This document shows positions 47,144 to 58,703 of a stretch of DNA of 64,000 bases, piece after piece (the first letter of the stretch is position 1; every line of letters begins with the position of its first letter). Position numbers and translations under genes: made by a program. Under the pieces are notes generated by a model, which had not been told where the DNA came from, did not search any database, and saw only the letters and a program-made list of their open reading frames with translations. Source of the DNA: Coptis chinensis (Eukaryota; Streptophyta; Magnoliopsida; Ranunculales; Ranunculaceae); assembly GCA_015680905.1 (NCBI GenBank), contig CM027379.1, positions 102,227,001-102,291,000 on the forward strand. Direction: 5' to 3'.

Positions 47144-49564
47144 TTTTGGTTTTGTGAGCACTCTGTAATCATCAAGAAGGTAGAGAACCATGAAACCAAA
47201 TTCCCGAGGTGTGTAAGGTGGAATTTGAAGACCTTGCTTGATGCTTTCCGAAAGACACCAATAACAGAAATAGCTGCAAGTCAGATTATTGTTGATGTTG
47301 AAGCAGCAACGGAGGCTAAAAAGACTTTACTTCATGACATGTATAGTGATTTAGTCACAAACAATGAAGTAACAGTCCAGGCTACAACAGAAAATATTGA
47401 TGCATTGAAACTGGAGAACAAAGAACTGAAGGAGAGGGTCATTGAGCTTGAAAAGCAAATTATGTCTTCCAGAGATGAAATTGAAAAGTTAAAGGAGCAG
47501 CAAGAGAGGGATATGTTTGATGAGGTTGAATTGCAACCTAATGAAGTAACGGATGAAGTCCACCCACCTAAAGAAGTGCAGCAGGGGCATCCTGATGAAG
47601 TCACGGATGCAGTCCACCATGCTGAAGTGCATCAGGTGCATTCTGATGAAGTCACAACTGAAGTAATGGATGAAGTCCACCCACCTATAGAATTGCAGCA
47701 GGTGCATCCTAATGAAGTCACGGATGCAATGGCTAAAGTGCAGCAGGGGCACTCTGACAAAGTCACAACTGAAGTAATTGATGAAGTCCCCCCATCTAAA
47801 GAATTGCAACAGGTGCATCCTGATGAAGTCACGGACGCAGTGGCTGAAGAGCAGCAGGGGCATTTTGACGAAGTCACAATTGAAGTTGCGGATGAAGTTC
47901 AACAGAGTAAGAATGTCGCAAAACCCTTTGATGGTCCATCATTTGATCTACGCCTAACCTTGTCACCTTCAGATAAAGATAAGGAGAAGGATGTCGAGGG
48001 AGCAAAGAAACCTTGCTCACTTGTAAAGCGAATGAAGCAAAATAAAGAAAGGAAAAGTAAAGTGATTGGCGAGGATTTCACTGGAGATGGGCGAAAAAAG
48101 AAGAAGAAAGGTGACACTGGCAAGCAAACTCTTGTTGATGACAGTATCGTCCGTTCTCTGTTTGACCTGAAGACGTGTCGATACTATGTGGGTTTGGAAG
48201 AAACCCATCGAGAAGTCATTGACACGTTCTTCAAAATTGTGGATAGTGGGTAAGTTTAAGATACCAAAAAATAATATTTTGAGTAAATATGTTGTTTGAC
48301 TAATGGTTATTTCTTATGGTTTTTGAAGAGCTATTGCTTAGTCAAATGGAACATTACAAATTCAAGGTGTTCTAGTTGAAGATATTATCTTTGATAGAGA
48401 AATTGATCACCAGGTAAATTTTATTCATACCACAATTGGACTATGAACACTCATTGTTTATACCCACAATTGGACTATGAACAATCATTGTTCATAGTTT
48501 TTACCTATGAACAATCATTGTTCATACTCCAGCAATGGGTACGAACAATCATTGTTCATACTCGAGCAACTTGCCAAAAATCTGGTAGCTATGAACACTC
48601 ATTGTTCATACCACAATTGGACTATGAACATTATTTGTTCATACTCCAGCAATGGGCACGAACATTCATTGTTCATAGTCATAAGCTATTTATGTGATGC
48701 CAATTTAAAAAAAAACTTATCCATTCAACAGGTCATTGACTGGTGGACGATAGAACTTCAACAGAGAAAGACTGGAAAAGTAGAGACTTGTCTAGTATTT
48801 GCAAACTCTAAGGTTAATTTTTTATTAAAAAAAAATATTGTGTCATCTATTATTATTGTCACATTCTTATTATTTCACACAATTGTTGACACAGAGATTG
48901 TTGGAAGAAGTAGGATTGGAAACCATATTGAAGAACATCGACTTCAATATGAAATTCATTGCTATTCCAATTCATTCGGACAATCATTGGACTCTTCTTG
49001 TCTTGGAGTTGGTGAAGGGACAGCAAGCAAGATGGTATTACTTCAACTCCCTAAGCCAGACAAAAAAGGGGTTGGAAGTTGCAAAAGAATTTGTGAGTTC
49101 GACAATAAACACTTAAATTATATAAAATTTTATATGTTGAAATATAAAGAAATAACTTATTGTAATTTTGCAGAAGAAGGTACTAGTTGAGTCAATAAAC
49201 AATCTTATAAAAAAGGGGGATTTGAAAATCCAGCCTGTCAATAATAAAGAAATAATTCTTTCAGCAAAATGTCCGCAGCAAAATAATAGGTAATTATTTA
49301 TTTATATGTTACATGTGTGGACTATGATTGTTCATACCTCAAATAGCTATGAATACAATCATTCGTTATATTTTAGCACTGATTGTGTATTATCTAAATT
49401 GCAGCGTTGATTGTGGGCTCCATGTCTGTAAAATGATGGAAATTTTGTATGAACAAGGTCATATGGATTTCTTTCAATTTATAAATGAAGAGGAAATACA
49501 AAAGTTGCGCCCTCACATTGCATGCAGAATGCTTTTAGACTTGCCGAGAAGTTGGAGTAAATAA
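47144..49564 (+). pseudogene. ULP1-like cysteine protease gene of the MULE (nonsense-bearing)
   Basis: C48-family SUMO-protease-like domain carried by Kaonashi MULEs; its role in the element is unknown. Exons: 47144-48249, 48329-48413, 48732-48812, 48895-49092, 49174-49289, 49405-49564, all GT-AG and in phase, about 580 codons. The first exon has a coiled coil (about 47400-47510) and a tandem peptide repeat of about 39 residues rich in DEV, HPDEVTDAV and QQ (47530-47890), then a basic KKKKK stretch. The protease domain shows catalytic His in DNHWTLLVLEL, YYFNSL where the family usually has Asp (here Asn), and catalytic Cys in SVDCGLHVCKM. One in-frame TAG lies at 48339-48341. Upstream exons are not seen before the acceptor at 47143. 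Confidence 0.82.
48424..48690. repeat. Palindrome array D (ULP intron 2)
   Basis: Six to seven units with core TATGAACAATCATTGTTCATA, separated by CCACAATTGGAC, CTCCAGCAATGGG or similar spacers. Confined to the intron between 48413 and 48732. A single related core lies in ULP intron 5 near 49322-49350. Confidence 0.92.
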
Positions 49565-49892
49565 AATCATGATTTTTAGGAAAATTATAGGAAGGGAATG
49601 TTTGCTGAATGAATGTGAGATTTTAGAAAAGGAATGTTTTACTGAATTAATGTGAGGAAGGCAAAAAACAATATATTTTATGGTGTGTTTTGTGCACAAT
49701 TATATTTTGTTTATGAACAGGGAGCGACTCTAGATATTTTGTGGTGTTTTTTGTGCACAATGATATTTTGTTTATGAAAGTTAAATATTGGTGTTCTCAA
49801 TGTGTTTTCTTGTTATTATTTATATTATGTTTATTTATAACTAATTTTCATATTATTTATATCCTTTTTCATAACTGATTATCATAATTGGG

Positions 49893-50545
49893 GCTATGAA
49901 CATTGATTGTTCATACCTTTAAACAATGAGTGTTCATAGCTTCAATAGGTATGAACAATCAATGTTCATGTCTGGTTTTGGGTATGAACAATCAATGTTC
50001 ATATCTGTTTTGGGTTCATGTTTTTTTGGGTATAAACACGGATTGTTCATACCCAAAGAAGGTATGAACAATCAATGTTCATATCTGTTTTGGGTGTGAA
50101 CATTTATTGTTCATATCTGTTTTGTTCATACATATTGTTCATAGTTAATGTTCATAATTTGGGGTATGAACAATCAATGTTCATAGCTATTGTTCATACA
50201 TTGATAGGTATGAACAATCATTGTTTATAACTGATGTTCAAAATTGGGGATATGAACATTTATTGTTCATACCTTTAAAGAATGAGTGTTCATAGCTTCA
50301 ATAGGTATGAACAATCAATGTTCATGTATGGTTTGGATATGAACAATCAATGTTTATATCTGTTTTTGGTTCATATTTTTATGGGTATGAACACAGATTG
50401 TTCATACCAAAAGAAGGTATGAACAATCAATGTTCTAATCTGTTTTGAGTGTGAAGATAGCTATTGTTCATATATAGATATGTATGAACAATGATTGTTA
50501 ATTGTTCATACTTATTGTGGGTATGAACAATCAATGTTCATAATC
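49893..50545. repeat. Palindrome array F (3' part of MULE)
   Basis: The longest array, about fifteen units with core TATGAACAATCAATGTTCATA and spacers TCTGTTTTGGG, CCTTTAAA or CTTCAATAGG. It contains a higher-order duplication: the block from about 49895 to 50100 recurs at about 50255-50450. Confidence 0.93.
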
Positions 50546-50755
50546 GGGTTGTTTTAGTTGGGTCGGGCCATTTATTTTTTTTCTTCAGGGGCATACTTGA
50601 CCTTTCATCTATTCGAGCCGTTTTTATTTCGCGTCAAGGATAAACTTGAACTTTCATCCACCCGATCCTTATGAGTGATTACAAAAATAACGTGTCTTCT
50701 AGAGTTTCTCTTTTGGCCGAATTGTCCTCTAAAGTCGCTCCCTGTTTTTTATTTT

Positions 50756-51000
50756 TCCACGAATACAATAGAAACAAAATTGTTGTCGCCTATAAATTTG
50801 GACACTTCCACATATAGGGGTTGCATTTAAGAATTAGTAGAATTGGTAAGGGCCAATATATATAAAGTTAAAATAAAAGCAGGGACCTGAAAGCAATATA
50901 TAAAAAAGCATAAATGGAAATGAATTTCTCTGGAACATTATTTAGGGTAGGAAACACAGAAGCTTGTTTTTCATTTCCTCAATAACAATTATAATAAAAG
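50756..51000 (+). promoter_or_regulatory. Upstream region of the E2 gene, abutting the MULE
   Basis: Only about 250 bp separate the inferred MULE end from the E2 start codon, so the promoter and 5' UTR of the E2 gene must lie here or extend into the element. An AT-rich TATATATAAAG stretch near 50856-50868 could serve as a TATA element; this is inference. Confidence 0.4.
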
Positions 51001-54000
51001 ATGACGTACGCTTCTCAACTCTTGCGTCACTCCAGAAAGGTACATCTTCTTAAAACTCTCATCTCTTCCTTTGAATTTTTGTTCACGACTGATTATTTGC
51101 ATGCGATTTCAGTTAAGGAGCGCTCCTATTATGGTTCGTTGGTTTGGTAAAGAGGCGAGAACATCGATTGATGGAGGAAAAGGTTCAAAGCTATCCTCAA
51201 TTTTAGTGTCAGACTCAATGTAACTTAATTTACGATAGCTTTGTATTTGGATTTGCTTTTGTCAGATCTTCTAAAGGTTCGTCAACCTAACTATCGAGAG
51301 TCAGTTGGCTTTGGAGGTCGACCTAGTATGGCAGGGAAATTAAATATGGAGATATACTCGGTGATTATACCATTCATTCTTGCTTTTCTTCTTTTTTGTT
51401 CCTTCATCATTTTGAATCTCTCTTTAGGTATCTATGCAAGGCCATTTAGCAAGAACGTCAGCAGTATTAAGCAATACTACTTCGAATAGGTGGTTGCTCT
51501 CCACTTGTGCATTTTAGTCTTGTATTGTGATGATTTAGCAAACTGATAAGTTTTTATTTGTTTTTTACCAGCCGAGCCTTATCAACTGATTCAGGTGTGT
51601 TTTAGACTTATCTCTTTTGGTCGAACTTATAATTGTCACAAGCATTTTGCATATGCATTGCGTGTGATTTACTGTTTAAGATAGTATGTTAATATGAAAA
51701 AAGAAGAAGAAGAAGATTTCAATGGTATGGATCGAAAAGAGAACATAAAACTTCTAAGAAAAAACAATCTCAAATGTACATGTGTGCAGTCATATATCAA
51801 ATTAGTGTAATTATATAATGCTATATATGTTTAGGCCTATGGGCTCAAAGCATGAAGGACCATGATATCAAATAAAGAGTTGAAAGAGATTAAACAAACT
51901 ATCATATGCGTGAATGTGAAAACTGAATAATGGTTTAGACTTTAAAGCTACACATGTTGTAATTGGTTCCACCAGTTCTCAGCTATACATGCCAAATTCT
52001 AAATTACAGGTTTAGCCCCAGTCCACACTCAAACAATAATTCCATAGTTTGTGTGGAAAAGCTATTGAAATTATGTGATAAATAAGGGGAATATCGGCAT
52101 AGAGGGATAAAAAGTATTGGAAAAAAATGTGGTGGACTGAAATAAACACATGCATAGGCACTGTAGCTCATCCCATAGACTTTAAAGTAGTTAGATATTG
52201 TTAACTAATTGTCTTCTTACTTCTCATTTTTATGGGTTAGGATTCACCTCATTCAAGAAGTGTGTAATATATGCAACCATACTATAAATAAGTTCTACAA
52301 ACATTACATGCTTTCTTTTGGTAACTTCTTGGGTAATTTGAATAGGAGCTTTATGCGAGTTAATTATCAAAGATAGAAGAATAGCTGAAATCAACACATT
52401 AATCCTGTGTGGAGGTTAGAAAAACACATCGAAGTGCACGCCTTGAGACAAACACCACTTGGTTTCCTCACAACCACCCTCAATCTTTGTTTGAAGGACA
52501 AAACAACCTATTCATGTGGAAAATTGTTCCTTTCAGAAAAAGTAAATAAAATAAAGTTAAAAATTGAGTTGTTTTTGCCAGAGGTTTATGCTCCTGAGAG
52601 GCTCCTTAAGCCTCTTGGAGCTGTAGCTAGCGCCTTAAGGTTCTTATGAGGTTTTTTAACCTTGATCCTGTGGAAAGTAAAAGCTTTTTAAAGAATAAAA
52701 GTGTTGTTTGTGAAGGTTTAGATTGTTATAGGCCCTCCTCGGTATGCTATATCTTAACGCGCTAATGAAAGTGCATTCATATTTAGTTCATTCATATGTA
52801 TTTATTTACTATTGATTGATAAAATGTAATTTCATTGCTAATATGAAGTAGTGTTACAATCATTAAAGGACAGCCTTTCCTCAGCAAGAAGTGTTACAAT
52901 TAATAAAATGTTTTGAGATGTGTTTGGTTTAAGTAGTGGTTTTGTTGGGAATTACGATAATGTAAGAGGTAAGAACAGTAAAGGAGATGGGAAGAAATTG
53001 ACTTAGTAGGAAAAAAAAGAAAAAGAAAAAGAAAAAGAATACAGGGTAGAAGTGTTCTCTGTGAAAACCTAAACTATAAGAACCCTGAGAAGCTTGTTGG
53101 ATTTTATTACAAAGGATAAACCTGCTTTCTTTGTCAGGTGGGTTTCATGTACTGCTACTTTCACTATAGAGCTAGAGGTGTCCTGTGCCTCACGACACAA
53201 TCACGAGTTCTTGAAACTGATATATATCTCCATCTATTGAAGTAATCTAACGCAAGTAGCCATGACATAGCATTGAATTGCAAGCAACACTCGCTATGTC
53301 CACTTTTCTGTTGGAAAGAGAAAGAAAGACAGTTCTTATTTTACAACGAACCCAAATCATCATGGGCTGTGTGTGACTAAGTAAACTACGTTGTGGTCCA
53401 TAAGCCTACACAAAATGCTTTGACCTGAATATGCATGGATTCTTTGGTCATACTTGCTTTCCACCTTTGTTGGCTTAAGCAACGTCTTTTGAGCTTTTGA
53501 AATAGGCGCTATCAAATTGACGCCTTGCCACACAACCTTCCTAGATCTACTTTTGATAGTGTGGCTTACTGGTCAAGCCTTGGGATATTGGGCCCAAGTT
53601 CTTGGGTTAGATTACCACCTTCACAGTGGAAAAGAAGGGTAGCGAAGGGTTTGGGAATAAAAGTCTATCTATAAAACAAATGAATAATTTGACTTCAGTA
53701 TATCCTGTTTGGATTGAAATGAGAAAATTTTGTCAACCATTGGATTAATACAACTATTGTGCAAGTGGAGACTGAGTTTGTTTTGTAAATTATTTTTGCT
53801 TTTGAAGAGGAAGACATTTTATTGATTGATCTATAATCTGTTAACATCCTGGGTCTTGGAGTTTCATTCTCCCGCGTGTAGCAAGCTTTGGAACATCATC
53901 CTTTCCCAATTATGTGGGAACTTTGTGTGGAGAGGAGGAGACATAGTGAGCAGATCCCTGTAATGCAGGAGGTCGTCATTCAAGGGGCTGAGTGTTTAGT

Positions 54001-57000
54001 TGCTAAAGAAGTGGGAGGACTGGAAGGGTAGGGGTGCACTTTTTTTGGAAGCTTGGTCTGTTGTTGGAAATCTTTGTTGGACAGTTGTAGCTTTGGGTCA
54101 TTGTGATATATTGCTTCTGCTTTTTCTGTATTCTGTTGTGGTTTCTTGATGTTCATAGGCTATCTAATCCTAGAAATTGTCTCTTTATTTTGATATAATA
54201 CATCTCACCTTTAGCGATGTAAAAAAACAGATTGTCATGGATTAGGTAAAGTGAGTACTCTATTAACATTAAGTCACTCAGATATTTAAAGAACTAAAAA
54301 TAAAAGGTTTGTACTTCTTTTAATCTATTGTGAAGAAAATCTAGTTTTACTGATAAGAAGAGAAGTTTGACAGACAGATCTTCACTTATTGCATCTAGTT
54401 TGGAGCATTAATTTTATTTGAGTGGGACTCCAAATTAAGGAAAGACGTTATCTAGTTACCTAATATGGGTTGGTGGGGTTTGTATTGGAGGAGAGGTGCT
54501 TTTGATTGGGCACTGGGCAAACCTACTTTTAGTGGGATGAAACTCCAAATTGGTATTTGGGATTCAATGGTGTTGTAACCTTGTTATGTTCATTTGGGGG
54601 ATTAGCTTTTCTTAGTGCCATGCTAAGGAAGCAAGAGGTGTGATGGCATACAAGGAGTGGGTTAAGGGATATCCTCTGTCTTCTTGATTACTTTCCAATT
54701 AGCCTCTTCGTTAGTGAAAAACGATTGTTTCATGATAGTAAAGTTACTTTTCATCCTTTACTATCTTTTTTGTTGTTTTTGTATATGCATACAGTTTGGG
54801 TAAGTAAGAATTCGATTTACGAAGAACATTGTATGCAATGTGTTTTCAGGTCTTCCTCCGCACCAAGAGATCGGAATGCCATCTCTATCTCCTACGATGA
54901 CAGAGGTATATACCTTTCCACTGCATGAAGTTAGAAGAATAAAATAAAATAAAAAATACAACGCCCTAATTTTTTAATTTGTTGTATTTATATCCTTACA
55001 GGGTAACATTGCACGGTGGTTGAAGAAAGAAGGGGATAAAGTTGCTCCTGGTGAAGTACTTTGTGAAGTTGAAACAGTAGGCTCTTTGCTTACAATTTTC
55101 TTTGTTCAAATTTATTTTGTTTTTGGCTATCTGGTTTATGAATTTAGCTTAGAATCTTAATTGTCACTGTCCTCATGCATATATAGGATAAAGCAACAGT
55201 GGAGATGGAATGTATGGAAGAGGGTTTTCTTGCTAAAATAATCCATGGTGATGGTGCAAAAGAGATAAAAGTTGGCGAGGTATTTATTTCTTAACTGTTA
55301 TCAGAACAACTGCACCAATTGTTTTTTTTTTTTTCTAAAATATTCTTGTGTGATAATGTTCTCTTGCTTTCATTACTTTTTGTTTGCTTGCAATTTGTGG
55401 AAAGTTTGTTATTCCTACGTTATTAAGCCGAGTGAAACTCTTGTTACTATTATATGTATGAATATAGTAATCAGCGTATCCCACTGTATACATATCACAT
55501 ATCCACGTGTTGTCAACTTGTTGTCTCCTATCCATATCTGTGCTTCGTTCCCTGAATCTCTTTGCATTTCATATGTACTCTGGTTTTCCGGCATAGATGA
55601 TAATATACATAATTGTTCCCGTTACTGTTGTAGTTTGTGTCGTTACAACTGATTTTGTATTCTCTTATGAGATTCTGATGTTCTCTCCCCCAAAGTCTAA
55701 AACTGGAGTTCAGCCACGAGTCTCTTCAATTCTATTAATCTGCTCAGTCAATTCTCCAAACTCTTCCGTGTTTCTAACTTTGCAAAATCTTTCAAGAAAA
55801 TTACAAAGTTGCTCAGGGCCCTTCAAATTGTTGAGTATTGGTAGTTGAGGTAACATGTTAGAAATTGATCAAATTGGGACATTGTGGAGTACATATTAAT
55901 GGTCCTCACAGTGAATAATTTAGGCAATTGATATATTGAAGGTGGCAGTTTGAGGCGTATGCTTTTTCGGCCGAGATCTGCTCTTTGCACTGATATGTTT
56001 AGTGCAAATATTTAAAAATTTGAAATATTTTGTGTGGTACTACTGGATCTCATTCTATATTCTAATATGGTAAGACATGTTCTATTCCATTAGGTGATTG
56101 CCATAACTGTGGAAGAAGAGGATGATCTTGGCAAGTTTGCAGATTTCAAGCCTTCATCATCAGGCTCTGGTGATGTAGTTAAAGAGTCGCCCACCCCACC
56201 CAAAGAAGAGGTGAAGGAGCCAGTTCGTTCATCCGAGCCAAAAGTTTCAAAGACTGATGAAGCTCCTCAATCGGGCGATCGCCTTTTTGCAAGTCCTCTT
56301 GCAAGAAAGTTTGCGGAAGATCACAAGGTTAGTTAGGCGATGTCTTCCTTGTTAAGTGAAAAATGTCATGATTGTTTCATTATCCTCTGACTTGCAATTT
56401 GGGTGGTTGGCTGGGCTGCCGTTCTGATCAATTCAAACCGAGCTGCACCCAGTTTAGTCCCAGTTCAATTGGGTTTGTTTGGATTTGGTTTGGTGGGTGC
56501 TTACTGACGTGCTCCTTGCTCAGGCCCATGCCAAGCCCAACCAAAGTCAAAATAGATCTAGCTTAAACCTGAACCACATTGTGAATGCAGGTACCTCTAA
56601 CAAGCATAAAGGGAACTGGTCCTGATGGGCGAATTGTGAAGGCAGATATTGACGATTACCTGGGTATACTTTTCTCCGTTTGTTTATTTCTTTTTGATTA
56701 CCAGTGCGAAGGCAAATATTGGTTATTTAGTAGCTGTTCTGCTAACTCGAATCTTCTTAGCCACTTATGTTTTGTATTTAAATATCTATTTTCTTAACGT
56801 TTTCTTTTGTTGATGGTGTAGCTTCAAGTAGGAAGACTGTAGAGCCACAAGTCTCCAAAGCCAAGGACACCTTAGATTACTCGGACCTTCCACATTCTCA
56901 AATAAGAAAAGTAATTTTTCGTTGACTTTTTGTGTGTTATTTAGTAATAAATATGGACCTCTATCTGACATGCCCTTTGTTGCAGATCACTGCTTCACGC

Positions 57001-58703
57001 CTACTGCTCTCGAAACAAACTATTCCTCATTATTACTTAACAGTTGATACATGTGTTGACAAACTTATGGAGTGAGTATCAATGTGATAGATTTTTGCAC
57101 TTTTGAAAAAATTGAAATTGTCAAAAGGAATGTATACATGTTCAATTCTTACTATTGTCTTAAACTTTTCTTATGGCTGACAGTTTGCGGAACGATCTTA
57201 ATTCTCTGCAAGAAGCATCTGGTGGCAAGCGGATATCTGTGAATGATCTCGTAATAAAGGTACACTGTTTTCATGTTAGCCCCAAAAGAAAACATTGAGC
57301 GACAATGGACGAGAGACTCTAAGCTGTTGAGGCAAACTGAAGAATGGATATTAGGGCTGAGGCATTAGACCATCAGTCGCACTGCATAACATGAAATGAC
57401 TCATCTATCACATTAGATGTTAAGTGTAGTTTCCATTGGTTGTATAATTTAATGTATTAAGTGTACATCTTGTGTCCTAAGGTGTATTTTTATGTGTTTT
57501 CATTTTTTTCTCTTTAAAAAGCAAATGCTGGGGTGCAAGATTGGGTGCATTGGGATATAGGGTTGGGCGTAGTAGGGACGGGGCATTAGATCGTCAGTAT
57601 TTGGCTGGTGGTTTAATGATTTGATGTAATCTGTTGGTTTTATCAATAAAATTAACTTTTATTGTTTGAAAAAAACGAAATAAAGAAGCGAATGCTGACT
57701 GGGTTTGAACTGTGTATTAGGCGGCTGCTTTGGCTCTTCGAAAAGTACCTCAATGTAACAGTTCATGGACCAACGATTATATCCGCCAGTGAGTAATGAG
57801 GGCTATGTATTATACTTAACATTGTATATATTGTGATTAATGGTTTTGGTTTTAATGGTTTTCTGTCTACTTGTCTAGGTTCAAGAGCGTGAATATCAAT
57901 GTTGCAGTGCAGACAGAAAATGGATTGTATGTACCCGTTATCAGGGTGAGTGATGGGATCATTCAACATGCCATATATACTCTATTTTGTGTTACTTTTC
58001 AAGTCTTATGCATTTTTGAAAATTCATTTTGCATATTTGCAGGATGCGGACAAGAAAGGGTTGTCTACGATCTCTGAAGAGGTTAAATTCTTGGCAGGTA
58101 AAGCTAGAGATAATAGCCTGAAGCCAGAAGATTATGAGGTGAGAGATACTAACGTGTTACGAGAATCTCTTATTGGATTATCATAATTCTCATGTCATCA
58201 GCGAGTAAAATTTTATAATTCATTTGCAGGGAGGTACATTTACAGTATCGAACTTGGGAGGACCCTTTGGAATTAAACAATTCTGTGCTATTATAAATCC
58301 TCCCCAGGCTGGAATTCTTGCTGTTGGTTCAGGTAATGTTGACTGTTCAAGTGTTCTGCTTCTTCTATAACTCAATTTTCTTCTTCTTAATAGATTTTCC
58401 CCCTGTCAATGTTGATGGTTTTACTTTATTATGGGCAGCTGAGAAGAGGGTGGTACCTGGTGCTGGTTCTGATCAATTTAGTTTTGCTTCTTTCATGTCG
58501 GTCACACTAAGTTGTGATCACCGTGTAATTGATGGTGGGTAACACATTTTTTGAAATATTAGATATTTAACCATATTCTTCCAGGTGCACTTCATTGCGA
58601 TTGGTATATAATACTGTCATTTTCTTTTTCAGGTGCAATTGGCGCAGAATGGTTAAAGTCATTTAAGGGCTACGTTGAGAACCCGGAGTCTATGTTGCTC
58701 TAA
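51001..58703 (+). CDS. Dihydrolipoamide acetyltransferase (E2) of mitochondrial pyruvate dehydrogenase
   Basis: Transfers acetyl groups to CoA (EC 2.3.1.12) and forms the core of the mitochondrial PDH complex; closest in memory to Arabidopsis LTA3. Nineteen exons, all in phase: 51001-51039, 51113-51182, 51266-51360, 51428-51489, 51572-51594, 54850-54905, 55002-55076, 55187-55279, 56094-56327, 56591-56663, 56822-56910, 56986-57071, 57184-57259, 57721-57788, 57879-57945, 58043-58138, 58230-58332, 58439-58534, 58633-58703, giving 523 residues. A basic N-terminal presequence comes first, then one lipoyl domain (lipoyl-Lys142 in VETDKATVEM), a Pro/Ser/Lys-rich linker, an E1/E3-binding domain ([13 protein letters not shown] to ADIDDYL, about 237-273) and the catalytic domain with DHRVIDG (His496, Asp500). 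It ends SMLL as in the family. Exons 3 and 4 code for poorly conserved presequence and are less certain. Intron 5 is 3.25 kb. Confidence 0.95.
51595..54849 (+). other. Large intron 5 of the E2 gene
   Basis: No gene is recognised inside. Around 53880-54030 the plus strand gives short LINE-like words ([18 protein letters not shown] and, in another frame, VAKEVGGLE) that recall the FIWSG and EEGGLG region of plant LINE ORF2, so an old LINE remnant is possible. The rest is AT-rich. Confidence 0.45.

Larger units (their letters stand above)
41890..50755 (+). mobile_element. Kaonashi-type Mutator-like element (MULE) with ULP1 gene
   Basis: An 8.8-kb element holding a MULE transposase (42714-45155) and a ULP1-like protease gene (47144-49564) in the same orientation. 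The combination defines the Kaonashi/KI-MULE group described in plants. Imperfect terminal inverted repeats are visible: 41904-41947 (CAATTC ... TAGAGGATATT ... AATCACT) against the reverse complement of 50674-50724 (CAATTC ... TAGAAGACACG ... AATCACT). Exact ends and a 9-11 bp target duplication could not be fixed; GTTTTTTATTT occurs beside both ends but does not fit the repeat start. Stops in both genes indicate that this copy cannot move by itself. Confidence 0.75.

Noticed and set aside
47332-48208. Antisense open frames opposite the ULP first exon
   Set aside because: Ser/Cys-rich shadow translations of the coding repeat; the plus frame has splice signals and domain matches.
43823-50545. 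CRISPR-like appearance (regular palindromic repeats with short spacers)
   Set aside because: The spacers are themselves repeated, the DNA is plant nuclear, and no cas genes exist; this is a transposon minisatellite.
41881-50770. GTTTTTTATTT beside both MULE ends as the target duplication
   Set aside because: The match is real but T-rich and does not sit at the start of the aligned inverted repeats, so it was not used to fix the ends.
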